Source: Xanthobacteraceae bacterium
GTDB taxonomy: Bacteria; Pseudomonadota; Alphaproteobacteria; Rhizobiales; Xanthobacteraceae
Direction of reading: 5' to 3'
Assembly (NCBI GenBank): GCA_019750915.1
Contig: JAIENY010000037.1
Coordinates: forward strand, 1-64,000
DNA length: 64,000 bases
How positions within the stretch are numbered: the stretch's first letter is position 1; every line of letters begins with the position of its first letter. This document shows positions 17,420 through 26,492 of this stretch, in pieces. Both the position numbers and the translations under genes were made by a program. Under the pieces are notes generated by a model. That model had not been told where the DNA came from. It saw only the letters and a list, made by a program, of their open reading frames with translations, and did no database searches.

Positions 17420-18160
17420 ATGATGGCTGCTCTTATTACCGGTGTTGTCGCCCTGGCGCTCATTTATATGGCGCTGAACGCATTCCGGAACGCAAATCCA
17501 CAGTACCTCGTGCGCCTGGCCAAGATTGCGGGCGGCATTTTTGCTTTGGCGTTTGCGGCCTTCATCGGCGCGCGCGGCGAACTTGCCGTGGCTATCCCGG
17601 TCGCAATTTTCGGCGCGGGCTTGTTGGGCTGGTCGCCGTTCGGAGCGTCGCTGGGCAACGCCTTTCGGGGCTGGGGCCGCCCTGCAGTCCGATCAGATGG
17701 GCAGAAATCTCAGATAAGGACTGAGTTTATAGAGCTGACGTTCGACCTTCATACCGGTGCGGTTGACGGGCGTTTGATGTCTGGAGCCGAAACGGGGCGC
17801 GTACTCAGCGACTTCACTCTGGCTGAGCTTCTGGCGCTCGCTCGAGCTTTCGATGATCCGAGCCGGGCCCTTCTGGAAAGTTATCTTGACCGCCGGTTTC
17901 CCGGATGGCGCGAAGACGCGCAGGACGCAACGGCAGGATGGGGTCGCGGCGAGGCTCGCCGCGCGACGTCGAGCGGTAAAATGACGGCGGAGGAGGCTTA
18001 TCAGATCCTTGGCCTGCAGCGAGGCGCTGGGCGCGACGAAATCAGCCGCGCTCATCGAGGGCTGATGAAGAAACTGCATCCCGACCAGGGGGGCTCGACG
18101 TACCTCGCGGCTCGGGTCAACGAGGCCAAGGATACTCTTCTTCGAACGCATCAACGCTAA
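17420..18160 (+). CDS. membrane-anchored DnaJ-domain protein
   Basis: Encodes 246 residues. N-terminal membrane helices (about 3-22 and 33-66), then an ordered region of about 80 residues, then a C-terminal J-domain (residues 188-246). The HPD tripeptide is in KKLHPDQGGS. The layout resembles DnaJ/DjlA-like and Tim14-type proteins that recruit DnaK to the membrane. The J-domain is at the C-terminus rather than at the N-terminus as in DnaJ. Start 17420 or the next codon, 17423. Confidence 0.8.
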   Translation: MMAALITGVVALALIYMALNAFRNANPQYLVRLAKIAGGIFALAFAAFIGARGELAVAIPVAIFGAGLLGWSPFGASLGNAFRGWGRPAVRSDGQKSQIRTEFIELTFDLHTGAVDGRLMSGAETGRVLSDFTLAELLALARAFDDPSRALLESYLDRRFPGWREDAQDATAGWGRGEARRATSSGKMTAEEAYQILGLQRGAGRDEISRAHRGLMKKLHPDQGGSTYLAARVNEAKDTLLRTHQR

Positions 18161-18316
18161 CTCCACGCAACAGAACGCAACCGACGGAGCGGCGTTTGTC
18201 GTTCTCTGCGTGAGCCCCGGATCGCCCGCCATTGAATTCGGCGTGGTCGTTCATGAAGTTAAGTTTTTAGACAGCAAACCTTGAAAAATGGTTTTCAAGC
18301 CGACGATGGGCAAAAC

Positions 18317-18344
18317 AAAAGCCCGCAGGCTGCTGCGGGCTTTT
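18317..18344 (-). terminator. intrinsic terminator of the carboxypeptidase gene
   Basis: AAAAGCCCGCAG and CTGCGGGCTTTT form a perfect 12-bp stem with a four-base loop, 25 bases after the stop of the minus-strand gene. The T-run lies on both strands, so it also stops transcription from the plus-strand gene ending at 18160. Confidence 0.9.
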
Positions 18345-18369
18345 GTCGTGATCGAAGAAGAGGCGAGGA

Positions 18370-20211
18370 TCAGTTGCGAATTGCCACGCAGCTGATGTCC
18401 GCACGCTTGAGCGTCTTGCAGGCGGCTTCCGCCGAGCTCTGGTTGAGACCAGCAAAACGCGCGCGGTAGTAGGTCCTGCTGCCCTTGGCGAAGGGTTCGG
18501 TGAAGGGGTCTGCACCGCTGAGATAATGCCGGGCGCTCTCGCGGGCGGCCCCAAGACGCTGGCGTGCCTCGCTTTCGCTGTCTAGCGCGCCGACCTGGAT
18601 GATCCACCCGCTACGGATGGACTTCGCGGCGATGTTTAGTGATGCGAGTTCTGGGGATGCGGAGGCAAGCCGCGTTGTTTCTGGAGCGGACGGACGGGTG
18701 CTATTTTCCATGGCGACGGCTTGCGCGCCCAGTGTTGTTGGTGGCGGACCGCGCGAAGGATCAGCGTAGGCCATGGTCGAGGCCGGTGAAGGAGCCTCGC
18801 CCGGCACCGGGCCGAGCGTGCCTGTCGCAAGACCGGGCGTGGCGCGGGCAATGATGATTGGAAGCGGTGCCGGGAAGCTGGAGTTGCCCGTCGGGCTTCG
18901 CGTTACTGCGGGGATTTCAGACTCGGGTGCCGCACTGGCGACACGAACCGGAATTGAACTGGTTGCGATCGGCGCTCTCATCTTGGGGGCAGGCGCAGTG
19001 GTCTTCGGCTGCACCGTGCGGACTTGAACCGTTCGCACTGGCGTCGGCTTCATTGGTTCGGACGAGCCGGGAATGGGCGCCAATTGTGATGCGATCACAC
19101 CACTGGTCAGCGGAGCCGGCGGCTGTGTCGCCGTGGTGCGTGCGACCGGAACAGGAGCAGGCTCCGGTGCGGCTGAGGCTATTCTCACCGGCTCGGGGGC
19201 GGGGCGGCTGGCGGTCCTTGCAAGTACGTTGTCTTCTGCCTCGGCAACGCGTGTCTCGGAGGCGCCGCGCTCGGTGATCGCCGCGACGGTGCGGCGTGTC
19301 GCAGCCTCATCGAGATGAGCCGTGAGCAGGCTGCGCATGGTGGCGTCACGCGCGCTCCAGCTGCGGCCACCCATTACAACACCAACGAGGTGCCGGTTGC
19401 CGCGACGAAGCGAGGTGACGATGTTGAAGCCCGAGGCGCGGACATAGCCCGTTTTGATGCCATCGATGCCCTCCATCCGGCCCAGCAGGTGATTGTGGTT
19501 GCGAATGGCGTTGCCGCGGTAATTGAAAACTTCGGTCGAGAAGTAACGATAATATTTCGGGAAGCGATCCTGAATCGCGCGCCCGAGAATCGACTGGTCG
19601 CGCGCGGTCGTGATCTGATCGTCGTCGGGCAGGCCGGATGCGTTGACGTAGGTCGTCTTGCTCATGCCCAGCGCACGCGCCTTGCGCGTCATCAGCTTGG
19701 TAAAATTATCCTCGCTGCCGCCGATCGCTTCGGCGATCACAACGGCTGCGTCGTTGGCTGATCGGGTGACGATGCCCTTGATCGCGTCTTCAACGCGGAT
19801 GGTCTGGCCGGGACGCAGACCGAGTTTGGTTGGAGCCTGCTCCGAGGCATGCTCGGAAACGTCGAGCATGGAATCGAGACGAAGTTTGCCGCTCTCCAAC
19901 TGTTCAAACAGAAGGTAGAGCGTCATGACTTTGGTGAGTGAGGCCGGATGGCGCGGAGAGTCGGGGTTCGTGCTTTGCAGGGTCTCGCCGGAATTGGCAT
20001 CGACGACGATCGATGCAAACGGCGGGTTGTAGCTCCCGCGCTCGGCGCCGACATGGTGCCGCGATGCATGATGATGCCGCCGGCGTGCCTCAGCGTGATC
20101 AGTGGTGATCAAAACTGCAGCTGAGATTGTCGCCAGCGCGAGTGAGAGGCAGCGTGCCGTCCGCGAGGACGAAAACGTGACACCAAGCATGAACTTCCCC
20201 GTCCGATCCAT
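18370..20211 (-). CDS. D-alanyl-D-alanine carboxypeptidase with C-terminal SPOR domain
   Basis: Encodes 613 residues: signal peptide, serine-type penicillin-binding domain of the DacA/DacC class and a C-terminal SPOR domain. Catalytic motifs are S91-L-T-K94, S151-A-N153 and K253-T-G255. It trims the terminal D-Ala from peptidoglycan stem peptides. The final 80 residues (IIQVGALDSESEARQRLGAA to CKTLKRAD) have the SPOR pattern, which binds denuded septal glycan. Between them is a long Pro/Ala/Thr/Val-rich linker of about 200 residues, which is unusually long. ATG 20190 is an alternative start. Confidence 0.92.
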   Translation of the reverse strand: MDRTGKFMLGVTFSSSRTARCLSLALATISAAVLITTDHAEARRRHHHASRHHVGAERGSYNPPFASIVVDANSGETLQSTNPDSPRHPASLTKVMTLYLLFEQLESGKLRLDSMLDVSEHASEQAPTKLGLRPGQTIRVEDAIKGIVTRSANDAAVVIAEAIGGSEDNFTKLMTRKARALGMSKTTYVNASGLPDDDQITTARDQSILGRAIQDRFPKYYRYFSTEVFNYRGNAIRNHNHLLGRMEGIDGIKTGYVRASGFNIVTSLRRGNRHLVGVVMGGRSWSARDATMRSLLTAHLDEAATRRTVAAITERGASETRVAEAEDNVLARTASRPAPEPVRIASAAPEPAPVPVARTTATQPPAPLTSGVIASQLAPIPGSSEPMKPTPVRTVQVRTVQPKTTAPAPKMRAPIATSSIPVRVASAAPESEIPAVTRSPTGNSSFPAPLPIIIARATPGLATGTLGPVPGEAPSPASTMAYADPSRGPPPTTLGAQAVAMENSTRPSAPETTRLASASPELASLNIAAKSIRSGWIIQVGALDSESEARQRLGAARESARHYLSGADPFTEPFAKGSRTYYRARFAGLNQSSAEAACKTLKRADISCVAIRN

Positions 20212-20467
20212 CGTCTGTGACCTTGTTATAAGGCCAAATTTGGTCCGCTATGACGCCGCAGGTTGTTCGACATCCCGCCAGCACGTCATTCCGGTGGCCT
20301 TGTCTGCTTGCGATAGTTTCGCAGGCACATAAGGCTTTGACCGGACAATAATTTTTTTGGCTCTCTGGCAGCTGAGAACCGTGAGGATTCACGGTAAGGG
20401 GAGCCAGTTTCCAAAAGCTTAACGAAGCGTTTCCGCTGTCAGGCGAATTCTTCGACAATCGTAATGG

Positions 20468-20507
20468 TGCAGTGCACAATAGTCTTGACGGATTTTGTGC
20501 AACGCAG
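20468..20507. promoter_or_regulatory. two PhaR-like sites at the phasin promoter
   Basis: TGC-AGT-GCA (20468-20476) and TGC-AAC-GCAG (20498-20507) both match the TGC-N3-GCA core of the PhaR operator (CTGC-N3/4-GCAG) described in PHA-forming bacteria. The first lies just upstream of the -35 box and the second inside the 17-base spacer, so binding would block RNA polymerase. The match is partial and PhaR itself is not in the window. Confidence 0.5.
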
Positions 20508-20513
20508 TATAAA
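20485..20513 (+). promoter_or_regulatory. sigma-70-type promoter for phasin gene
   Basis: TTGACG (20485-20490) and TATAAA (20508-20513) are separated by exactly 17 bases. Each hexamer differs from consensus at one base. This predicts a strong start of transcription near 20520, leaving a leader of about 65 bases before the phasin ATG. Confidence 0.75.
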
Positions 20514-20584
20514 TTAGCCCGTGGTTCGGTAGCCGGGCACCTCCCGGCGAATTCATCACAAGTCCGGGAAAAGGGAAGCAACCC

Positions 20585-20929
20585 ATGGTATTTAAGGCCG
20601 AAGATTTTCAACAGCAGGGCAAGGAACAGTTCGACGCGGCGGTTTCGGCTGCGCAGTCGTTCTCGAACAGCTTTCAGGCGATTGCTGCCGCCTACGGTGA
20701 TTACTCGAAGAAGTCCTACGAGGATACGAAAAGCTACGTCGAGAAACTCGCGAGCGTGAAGTCGCTCGACAAGGCGCTCGAGCTTCAGACCGAATACGCG
20801 AAGACCGCGTACGATACGTTCGTGTCGGAAGCGCAGAAGATCGGCGGTCTGTATTCCGATCTCGCCAAGCAGACTTACAAGCCGTTCGAAGGCATGGTTG
20901 CGAAGTTCACGCCGCCAGCCGCGCACTGA
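20585..20929 (+). CDS. phasin family protein
   Basis: Encodes 114 residues, almost wholly helical and amphipathic (FQQQGKEQFDAAVSAAQSF, YVEKLASVKSLDKALELQTEYAKTAYD, GGLYSDLAKQTYKPFEGMVAK), the size and pattern of Phasin_2 proteins that coat polyhydroxyalkanoate granules. The KSLDKALELQTEYAK element is a family signature. Strong promoter upstream and terminator downstream make it a single-gene unit. It could also be a stress phasin not bound to PHA; PHA synthase genes are not in the window. Confidence 0.92.
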   Translation: MVFKAEDFQQQGKEQFDAAVSAAQSFSNSFQAIAAAYGDYSKKSYEDTKSYVEKLASVKSLDKALELQTEYAKTAYDTFVSEAQKIGGLYSDLAKQTYKPFEGMVAKFTPPAAH

Positions 20930-20946
20930 TCGACTTTGATGCAAAG

Positions 20947-20976
20947 AAAAAGCCCGGCCGTTTGGCCGGGCTTTTT
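20947..20976 (+). terminator. intrinsic terminator of phasin gene
   Basis: AAGCCCGGCC/GGCCGGGCTT stem with GTTT loop followed by six T, 17 bases after the stop codon. It also faces the convergent TadG-like gene, which ends 12 bases further on. Confidence 0.92.
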
Positions 20977-20988
20977 TGTTGGCTAATT

Positions 20989-22587
20989 TTACTGAGCAAT
21001 TCGCAAAGCGGACAATCGCGCTCCAATATTATCAAATGCTGTGATCAATTGTCCGGAACTTTTGACTTCGACAAATTGGCTTGGGTCTGATGCGCAGTAT
21101 TGAAGGATCGAGGAAGTGGCGTCGCCGCCTGTATTCAACTGGATGGTAAAGATCGAATACATCGGCCTGCCTTTCGAATCCTTGGCGGCTTTGACGGCAT
21201 CGCACAGGATTTTTTCTCTCGCGTCGACCTGGGACGAGTAATCCGAACCATTTCCGTATCTCGCATTCTCGGTGTTGATACCGTCTGAGAGAAGGATGAT
21301 GATACGACTGTAAATAAAATTTGGATCCTCGGCGACCGCATTCATTGGATCGCCCTGCATCAGGGTTAACCAACCCCACGCGAGTCCAATGACCTGATTG
21401 GTGCCTCCCGTTGGCTGCATTGAATTGATCTGGCTCGTGAGGTTATCCCAGTTAAAGCTCAGTGGGACAATTTGCTGGAGTGGCGGGCTTGCACTGCTAG
21501 AACAGAAGGACTGGCTGTTCTCGTAATACTGCTCCGCCGGAAAGAGCGTCGCCGTCGAACCTGATGAAGGTGCCGTATTTGTTGTGTCATTGGGTTCGGC
21601 TCGGTCCGTGATGCAACCTGACCATGTCGAATGAGCATTTGGCCGCCAAGTGTGCGTGTATGTCGAGCCACTTTGGACGCTGTCGTAGCATCCATTTATT
21701 AGATAGTGATATGCGTAGGCATAACGCGATGAAGGATCCGGCCCGGGGCAAATCATCCCTTTGTAAGAACCGGAACTCGGAATTTTGGTCACGACGGTCT
21801 TGCTGCCTGGACCGCTGAGACAAGTGAAGCCATTGCTTTGCATTGTCCAAGGGCAACTAGAGCCCGGTCCGATGCTGCTCCAGTTCGTAGGTTTTTTACT
21901 TTTGATTGCTGGCGCCTCGGCTTCCCATGCGGTCCAGTCGATCCAGCCCTTGGTGTAATTGCTCGCTCCGGCATTGACGTCCTTCGCGAAGGGCACCAAC
22001 GAAATTAGGACGTCGCCATCCTTGGCCGCAGACGCTTTCAAAGTATTAACGAGGTTTGTAGCCGATGTTCGAAGCGCCCCGATCTTGCCGTCATCCGCCA
22101 TCGAACCGGTATTGTCGAGCGCCATCGCCACGCGAAGTTTTGTCTGGCCCCAGGTCGTTGTCGATGATGAACCGATCTGCAGCTGATTGAGGCCGGATCC
22201 CAGAACCTTGAGAAAATCGGTTTGCATCGTGCCGCTTGCGGAAACGACGACAGTGGATCCGGTTCCGTTGTTCGGGGTGTAAGCGACCTTAAAGTCCGAA
22301 ACCGGAGCGCTGGTGTTAGTGTAGAGGGCGTTGAAATATTGTTGCGCCCGCGACTGGATCTGGGCGGCGGGGATATTGGCGATATCCTTGGATATCATCA
22401 GCGCCGTGCTGTCGAGCGCCGCTTGCAAAGTGGTTCGTGCGGCGTTGGCGCGGGTGTAATCCACCGCAGCGCCCACCAGCCCGAGAAGCGGGATGAGGAC
22501 GAAAGCGAAGATGACCGCGACGTTGCCGTGCTTGTCGAGGGCAGCGCGCCGCACGAGTTTGTTAAGGAGTGGCAGCGAGAAGCTCAT
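20989..22587 (-). CDS. TadG-like pilus/secretion protein with von Willebrand A domain
   Basis: Encodes 532 residues. It opens with a TadE/G-type membrane anchor (HGNVAVIFAFVLIPLLGLVGAAVDYTRAN) and then a vWA region whose metal site DNTGS (MALDNTGSM) is a variant of DxSxS. The central part has many cysteines and Ser/Thr/Gly-rich inserts, then the second half of the vWA domain (RIIILLSDGINTENARYG). TadG proteins are part of Flp pilus assembly. The other tad genes are not seen here. ATG 22587 is the probable start; TTG 22593 is an alternative. Compared with neighbours its codon third positions are more AT-rich. Confidence 0.85.
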   Translation of the reverse strand: MSFSLPLLNKLVRRAALDKHGNVAVIFAFVLIPLLGLVGAAVDYTRANAARTTLQAALDSTALMISKDIANIPAAQIQSRAQQYFNALYTNTSAPVSDFKVAYTPNNGTGSTVVVSASGTMQTDFLKVLGSGLNQLQIGSSSTTTWGQTKLRVAMALDNTGSMADDGKIGALRTSATNLVNTLKASAAKDGDVLISLVPFAKDVNAGASNYTKGWIDWTAWEAEAPAIKSKKPTNWSSIGPGSSCPWTMQSNGFTCLSGPGSKTVVTKIPSSGSYKGMICPGPDPSSRYAYAYHYLINGCYDSVQSGSTYTHTWRPNAHSTWSGCITDRAEPNDTTNTAPSSGSTATLFPAEQYYENSQSFCSSSASPPLQQIVPLSFNWDNLTSQINSMQPTGGTNQVIGLAWGWLTLMQGDPMNAVAEDPNFIYSRIIILLSDGINTENARYGNGSDYSSQVDAREKILCDAVKAAKDSKGRPMYSIFTIQLNTGGDATSSILQYCASDPSQFVEVKSSGQLITAFDNIGARLSALRIAQ

Positions 22588-23095
22588 GATCAAGTTCTCA
22601 GAATGGTTGCATCTGGAACTTTGCTTAGGCCTGCCCAGTGAAGAGGTAGTAAAATGACGCGCGTAAACTCAAGGACATCCGTAAAATGCTGTCCTTTAGG
22701 CGCTCATCCGCCTGCTATCCTCAACAGAGAGTTGCAAGATGCCGGTGCTTTCCGGTCCTTGTGTTAAGATATCATAAGGAGTTGGGCCGGGCGTGCTCGC
22801 AGTTAGCCGGACCGGAAATCATTTTCGCCTCGGTTTTTGGATCGGTTCCAGGCCAGCGGTCCGGTTCAAGGGCTTAAAAATCCCGCTTTTTTGGTTTCCG
22901 TCGCTGTTCGTGACGCAGGGTTGGACGCTTGCGGCGCAGCCGAAGCAAGACCATATTGACAGGAGGAGAGCGGGCCGCCTGTGGCGCGCAATCCGGGGAC
23001 AATCGAAACGCCAAGCCATGTTACTGTGCATATCAGACGCTGCGTCACGACGGGTCGGACGGTCCGACGGGCGTGCAACGCGCGAACAAACTCAG
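22588..23095. other. intergenic region upstream of clpS
   Basis: A 508-base gap divergent between the TadG-like gene and clpS. The open frames in it are short and overlap on both strands, and I see no motif that would make them genes. No promoter stands out. The clpS start is not certain, and some of this may be its leader. Confidence 0.45.
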
Positions 23096-23428
23096 ATGTC
23101 CGGAGACGACGATCGTGTAAACGGTCCGACCGGTCCCGGAACGTCTGTCATCACCAAAACCAAGCCTCGCACCAAGCGCCCGAGTCTTTATCGCGTTCTT
23201 ATCTTGAACGACGATTACACTCCGATGGAGTTCGTCATCCATGTTCTGGAGAAATTCTTTCAGAAGGACGTCGAGGCGGCAACAAAAATCATGTTGCATG
23301 TTCATCATCACGGTATCGGCGAATGCGGAGTCTTCACTTACGAAATCGCCGAGACCAAAGTGACACAGGTGATGGATTTTGCGCGCAAGCACCAACATCC
23401 TTTGCAATGCGTAATGGAAAAGAAGTAG
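23096..23428 (+). CDS. clpS: ATP-dependent Clp protease adaptor ClpS
   Basis: Encodes 110 residues. The core starts at [16 protein letters not shown] (the N-end rule binding pocket), followed by [22 protein letters not shown] and the closing [13 protein letters not shown] and HPLQCVME. ClpS hands N-degron substrates to ClpA, which is 177 bases downstream. The N-terminal 30 residues are disordered. No strong ribosome site precedes ATG 23096. Confidence 0.95.
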   Translation: MSGDDDRVNGPTGPGTSVITKTKPRTKRPSLYRVLILNDDYTPMEFVIHVLEKFFQKDVEAATKIMLHVHHHGIGECGVFTYEIAETKVTQVMDFARKHQHPLQCVMEKK

Positions 23429-23605
23429 CCTATTGACAGACGTCGTTAATCGACGAGTATTGCTTGAGGAACATTGCTTCGAAAATCAGTGCTTCCGTGT
23501 GTAGCGTTCACCTCAAGACGTACTAAATAAAAGAAAGACCGGCGGGGAAACGACTGAGGGGCACCAACACAAAGACAGGAATGGCGGGGGCCACAAAGGA
23601 CGCGA

Positions 23606-25999
23606 ATGCCGACTTTTTCTCAGAGCCTTGAACAATCACTGCATCGCGCGCTCGCGATTGCCAACGAACGCCATCATCAATACGCGACGCTCGAGCACTT
23701 GCTCCTCTCATTGATTGATGACTCCGACGCGGCCGCCGTCATGCGCGCCTGCAGCGTCGATCTGGACAAGCTGCGCGGCAGTCTGGTCAACTACCTCGAA
23801 ACCGAATTCGAAAATCTGGTTTCCGATGGCAGCGACGACGCCAAGCCAACCGCTGGTTTCCAGCGCGTAGTGCAGCGCGCCGTAATCCATGTCCAGTCGT
23901 CCGGACGCGAGGAAGTAACAGGCGCCAACGTGCTGATCGCGATTTTCGCGGAGCGCGAAAGCCATGCTGCGTATTTCCTGCAGGAGCAGGACATGACGCG
24001 TTACGACGCGGTCAACTACATCAGCCATGGAATCGCCAAGCGACCCGGTGTGTCCGAGGCGCGGCCGGTGCGCGGTGTCGACGACGATACCGACACCAAG
24101 GGCGACACCGATTCCAAGAAGAAGGGCGAGGCGCTTGAAACTTATTGCGTCAACCTCAACAAGAAGGCCCGCGACGGCAAGATCGATCCGGTCATCGGCC
24201 GTAACGCCGAAATCAATCGTGCCATCCAGGTGCTGTGCCGCCGCCAGAAAAACAATCCGCTGTTCGTCGGTGAGGCCGGTGTCGGCAAGACCGCGATTGC
24301 AGAAGGTCTGGCCAAGCGCATCGTCGACAGCGAGGTGCCGGAAGTGCTGGCGGCCGCAACCGTGTTCTCGCTGGACATGGGCACTCTGCTGGCGGGTACG
24401 CGTTATCGCGGCGATTTCGAAGAGCGCCTGAAGCAGGTCATCAAGGAACTTGAAGCGCATCCCAATGCGATCCTGTTCATTGACGAAATCCATACCGTGA
24501 TCGGTGCAGGCGCGACCTCAGGCGGCGCGATGGATGCGTCCAATTTGCTCAAGCCGGCTTTGGCATCGGGCGCGATCCGTTGCATGGGCTCCACGACTTA
24601 CAAGGAATATCGCCAGCATTTCGAAAAGGATCGGGCGCTGGTTCGCCGTTTCCAGAAGATCGACGTCAACGAGCCGTCGGTGGACGATGCAATCGGTATC
24701 CTGAAGGGGCTGAAGCCGTATTTCGAGGACTATCACAAGCTGAAGTACACCAACGAAGCCATTGAGGCAGCGGTGAACCTGTCGGCGCGCTATATCCATG
24801 ATCGTAAATTGCCCGACAAGGCGATTGACGTGATCGATGAGTCCGGCGCGGCGCAGATGCTGGTTCCGGAAAACAAGCGCAAGAAGACGATCGGCATTAA
24901 GGAGATCGAGACGACGATCGCCACGATGGCGCGGATTCCCCCCAAGAGCGTATCGAAGGACGACGCCGAGGTGCTCAAGCACCTGGAGTCGACGCTCAAG
25001 CGCACGGTGTTCGGACAGGACAAGGCGATCGAATCGCTTGCTGCCTCGATCAAGCTGGCGCGCGCCGGCTTGCGCGAGCCGGAAAAGCCGATCGGCTGCT
25101 ATCTGTTCTCGGGCCCGACCGGCGTCGGCAAGACCGAGGTCGCCAAGCAGTTGGCGTCATCGCTCGGCGTCGAACTGATCCGGTTCGACATGTCGGAATA
25201 CATGGAACGGCATACCGTTTCGCGGCTGATCGGCGCACCTCCGGGTTATGTGGGCTTCGATCAGGGCGGTCTGTTGACCGATGGCGTAGATCAGCATCCG
25301 CATTGCGTCGTGCTGCTCGACGAAATCGAGAAGGCGCATCCGGATCTTTACAACGTTCTGCTTCAGATCATGGATCACGGCAAGCTGACCGACCATAACG
25401 GCAAGCAGGTCAACTTCCGCAATGTTATCCTGATCATGACGACAAATGCGGGCGCGGCCGATCTTGCCCGTCAGGCGTTCGGCTTCACGCGCAGCAAGCG
25501 GGAAGGCGACGACCATGAGGCGATCAACCGGCAGTTCGCTCCCGAATTCCGCAATCGTCTCGACGCCATCGTCTCGTTCGCGCATCTCGATACCGATGTT
25601 ATCGGCATGGTGGTCGAGAAGTTCGTCATGCAGCTCGAGGCGCAGCTCGCCGATCGCGACGTGACCATCGAATTGTCGGATCAGGCCAAGGCCTGGCTGG
25701 TGAAGGAAGGTTACGACGAGCAAATGGGTGCGCGGCCGATGGCGCGTGTGATCCAGGAATACGTCAAGAAGCCGCTGGCGGACGAGGTGCTGTTCGGCAA
25801 ACTCAAGAGTGGTGGTCATGTCCGCGTCGTGCTGGTCAAGGACGAGCAGGGACTGGACAAGGTTGATTTCGAGTATGTCGAGGGTCCCGTCGCACCAAAG
25901 CCCGAGAAACTTCCGGGGGCGCGCAAGCGTTCTCCTCGCAGGCCGCCCAAGGGCGACGGATCAGCCAGCACCAAGGCGCCACCTTTGGTGAAGGTCTGA
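23606..25999 (+). CDS. clpA: ATP-dependent Clp protease ATP-binding subunit ClpA
   Basis: Encodes 797 residues in the ClpA order: N-domain, AAA+ module 1 with GEAGVGKT (222-229), and AAA+ module 2 with GPTGVGKT (503-510). Walker B motifs are LFIDEIHTV and [13 protein letters not shown]. It unfolds substrates and feeds ClpP, and pairs with ClpS just upstream. AAAGGA lies four bases before ATG. The C-terminal 40 residues are a basic low-complexity tail that is longer than in E. coli. Confidence 0.96.
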   Translation: MPTFSQSLEQSLHRALAIANERHHQYATLEHLLLSLIDDSDAAAVMRACSVDLDKLRGSLVNYLETEFENLVSDGSDDAKPTAGFQRVVQRAVIHVQSSGREEVTGANVLIAIFAERESHAAYFLQEQDMTRYDAVNYISHGIAKRPGVSEARPVRGVDDDTDTKGDTDSKKKGEALETYCVNLNKKARDGKIDPVIGRNAEINRAIQVLCRRQKNNPLFVGEAGVGKTAIAEGLAKRIVDSEVPEVLAAATVFSLDMGTLLAGTRYRGDFEERLKQVIKELEAHPNAILFIDEIHTVIGAGATSGGAMDASNLLKPALASGAIRCMGSTTYKEYRQHFEKDRALVRRFQKIDVNEPSVDDAIGILKGLKPYFEDYHKLKYTNEAIEAAVNLSARYIHDRKLPDKAIDVIDESGAAQMLVPENKRKKTIGIKEIETTIATMARIPPKSVSKDDAEVLKHLESTLKRTVFGQDKAIESLAASIKLARAGLREPEKPIGCYLFSGPTGVGKTEVAKQLASSLGVELIRFDMSEYMERHTVSRLIGAPPGYVGFDQGGLLTDGVDQHPHCVVLLDEIEKAHPDLYNVLLQIMDHGKLTDHNGKQVNFRNVILIMTTNAGAADLARQAFGFTRSKREGDDHEAINRQFAPEFRNRLDAIVSFAHLDTDVIGMVVEKFVMQLEAQLADRDVTIELSDQAKAWLVKEGYDEQMGARPMARVIQEYVKKPLADEVLFGKLKSGGHVRVVLVKDEQGLDKVDFEYVEGPVAPKPEKLPGARKRSPRRPPKGDGSASTKAPPLVKV

Positions 26000-26013
26000 G
26001 GCCGCAAACAATC

Positions 26014-26045
26014 AAAAACCCGGCGATAAAATCGCCGGGTTTTTT
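26014..26045 (+). terminator. intrinsic terminator after clpA
   Basis: AACCCGGCGAT and ATCGCCGGGTT pair around an AAA loop, followed by a run of T. It lies 15 bases after the clpA stop; with A-runs on the left it also serves the convergent gene at 26055. Confidence 0.92.
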
Positions 26046-26054
26046 GATGTCCGG

Positions 26055-26390
26055 TCAGAAGCGTTTGAGCGACTGCATGATCGCGAGGAACTTCTCGTTG
26101 ATAAGGTGAGACGCTTGGCGGGATACCGTCGCCGCGGCCAAAATCGCAAGAAGGGCGACAAGGGTGTACTGCGAGGTCACGATGGCCAGCAGCGGTCTGA
26201 TCACCCCGCGAAGGATCGGATTCGGATGTTTCGGGTGGATTGAGGCAGAAAGTAGAGGGCTGTTGAACTCGACCGCGTCGGACGCGGTGTCATGCGACTC
26301 GCTGGCATCACTCTCGCCTGGGGCCAGGAGATTTTGTTCCGGCGGCAAATTCTCCGGGTCGGATGCAGTCGTATTTGAATGCGGCAACAA
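26055..26390 (-). CDS. small membrane hypothetical protein with TTG start
   Basis: Encodes 111 residues. The first 60 are polar, acidic and probably unstructured; one membrane helix follows (LVALLAILAAATV) before a short basic tail. No ATG precedes it; the TTG at 26390 is likely because AGGAA lies five bases upstream. Function unknown. It shares the terminator region with clpA. Confidence 0.55.
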   Translation of the reverse strand: MLPHSNTTASDPENLPPEQNLLAPGESDASESHDTASDAVEFNSPLLSASIHPKHPNPILRGVIRPLLAIVTSQYTLVALLAILAAATVSRQASHLINEKFLAIMQSLKRF

Positions 26391-26492
26391 TATCGTTCCT
26401 GGTAGTTTGTTGTCTGGTAGGTTTAGGCATCCGGCTTAAACAAGACCAGAAACAAGGCCATGACACGCGATGCAAAGGCGCTGTTAAGGTAA

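Larger units (their letters stand above)
20212..20584. other. intergenic region with phasin promoter
   Basis: This 373-base gap separates the divergent carboxypeptidase and phasin genes. It contains no convincing ORF. The right part carries the promoter and PhaR-like sites described separately; the left part shows nothing I can name. Confidence 0.6.
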
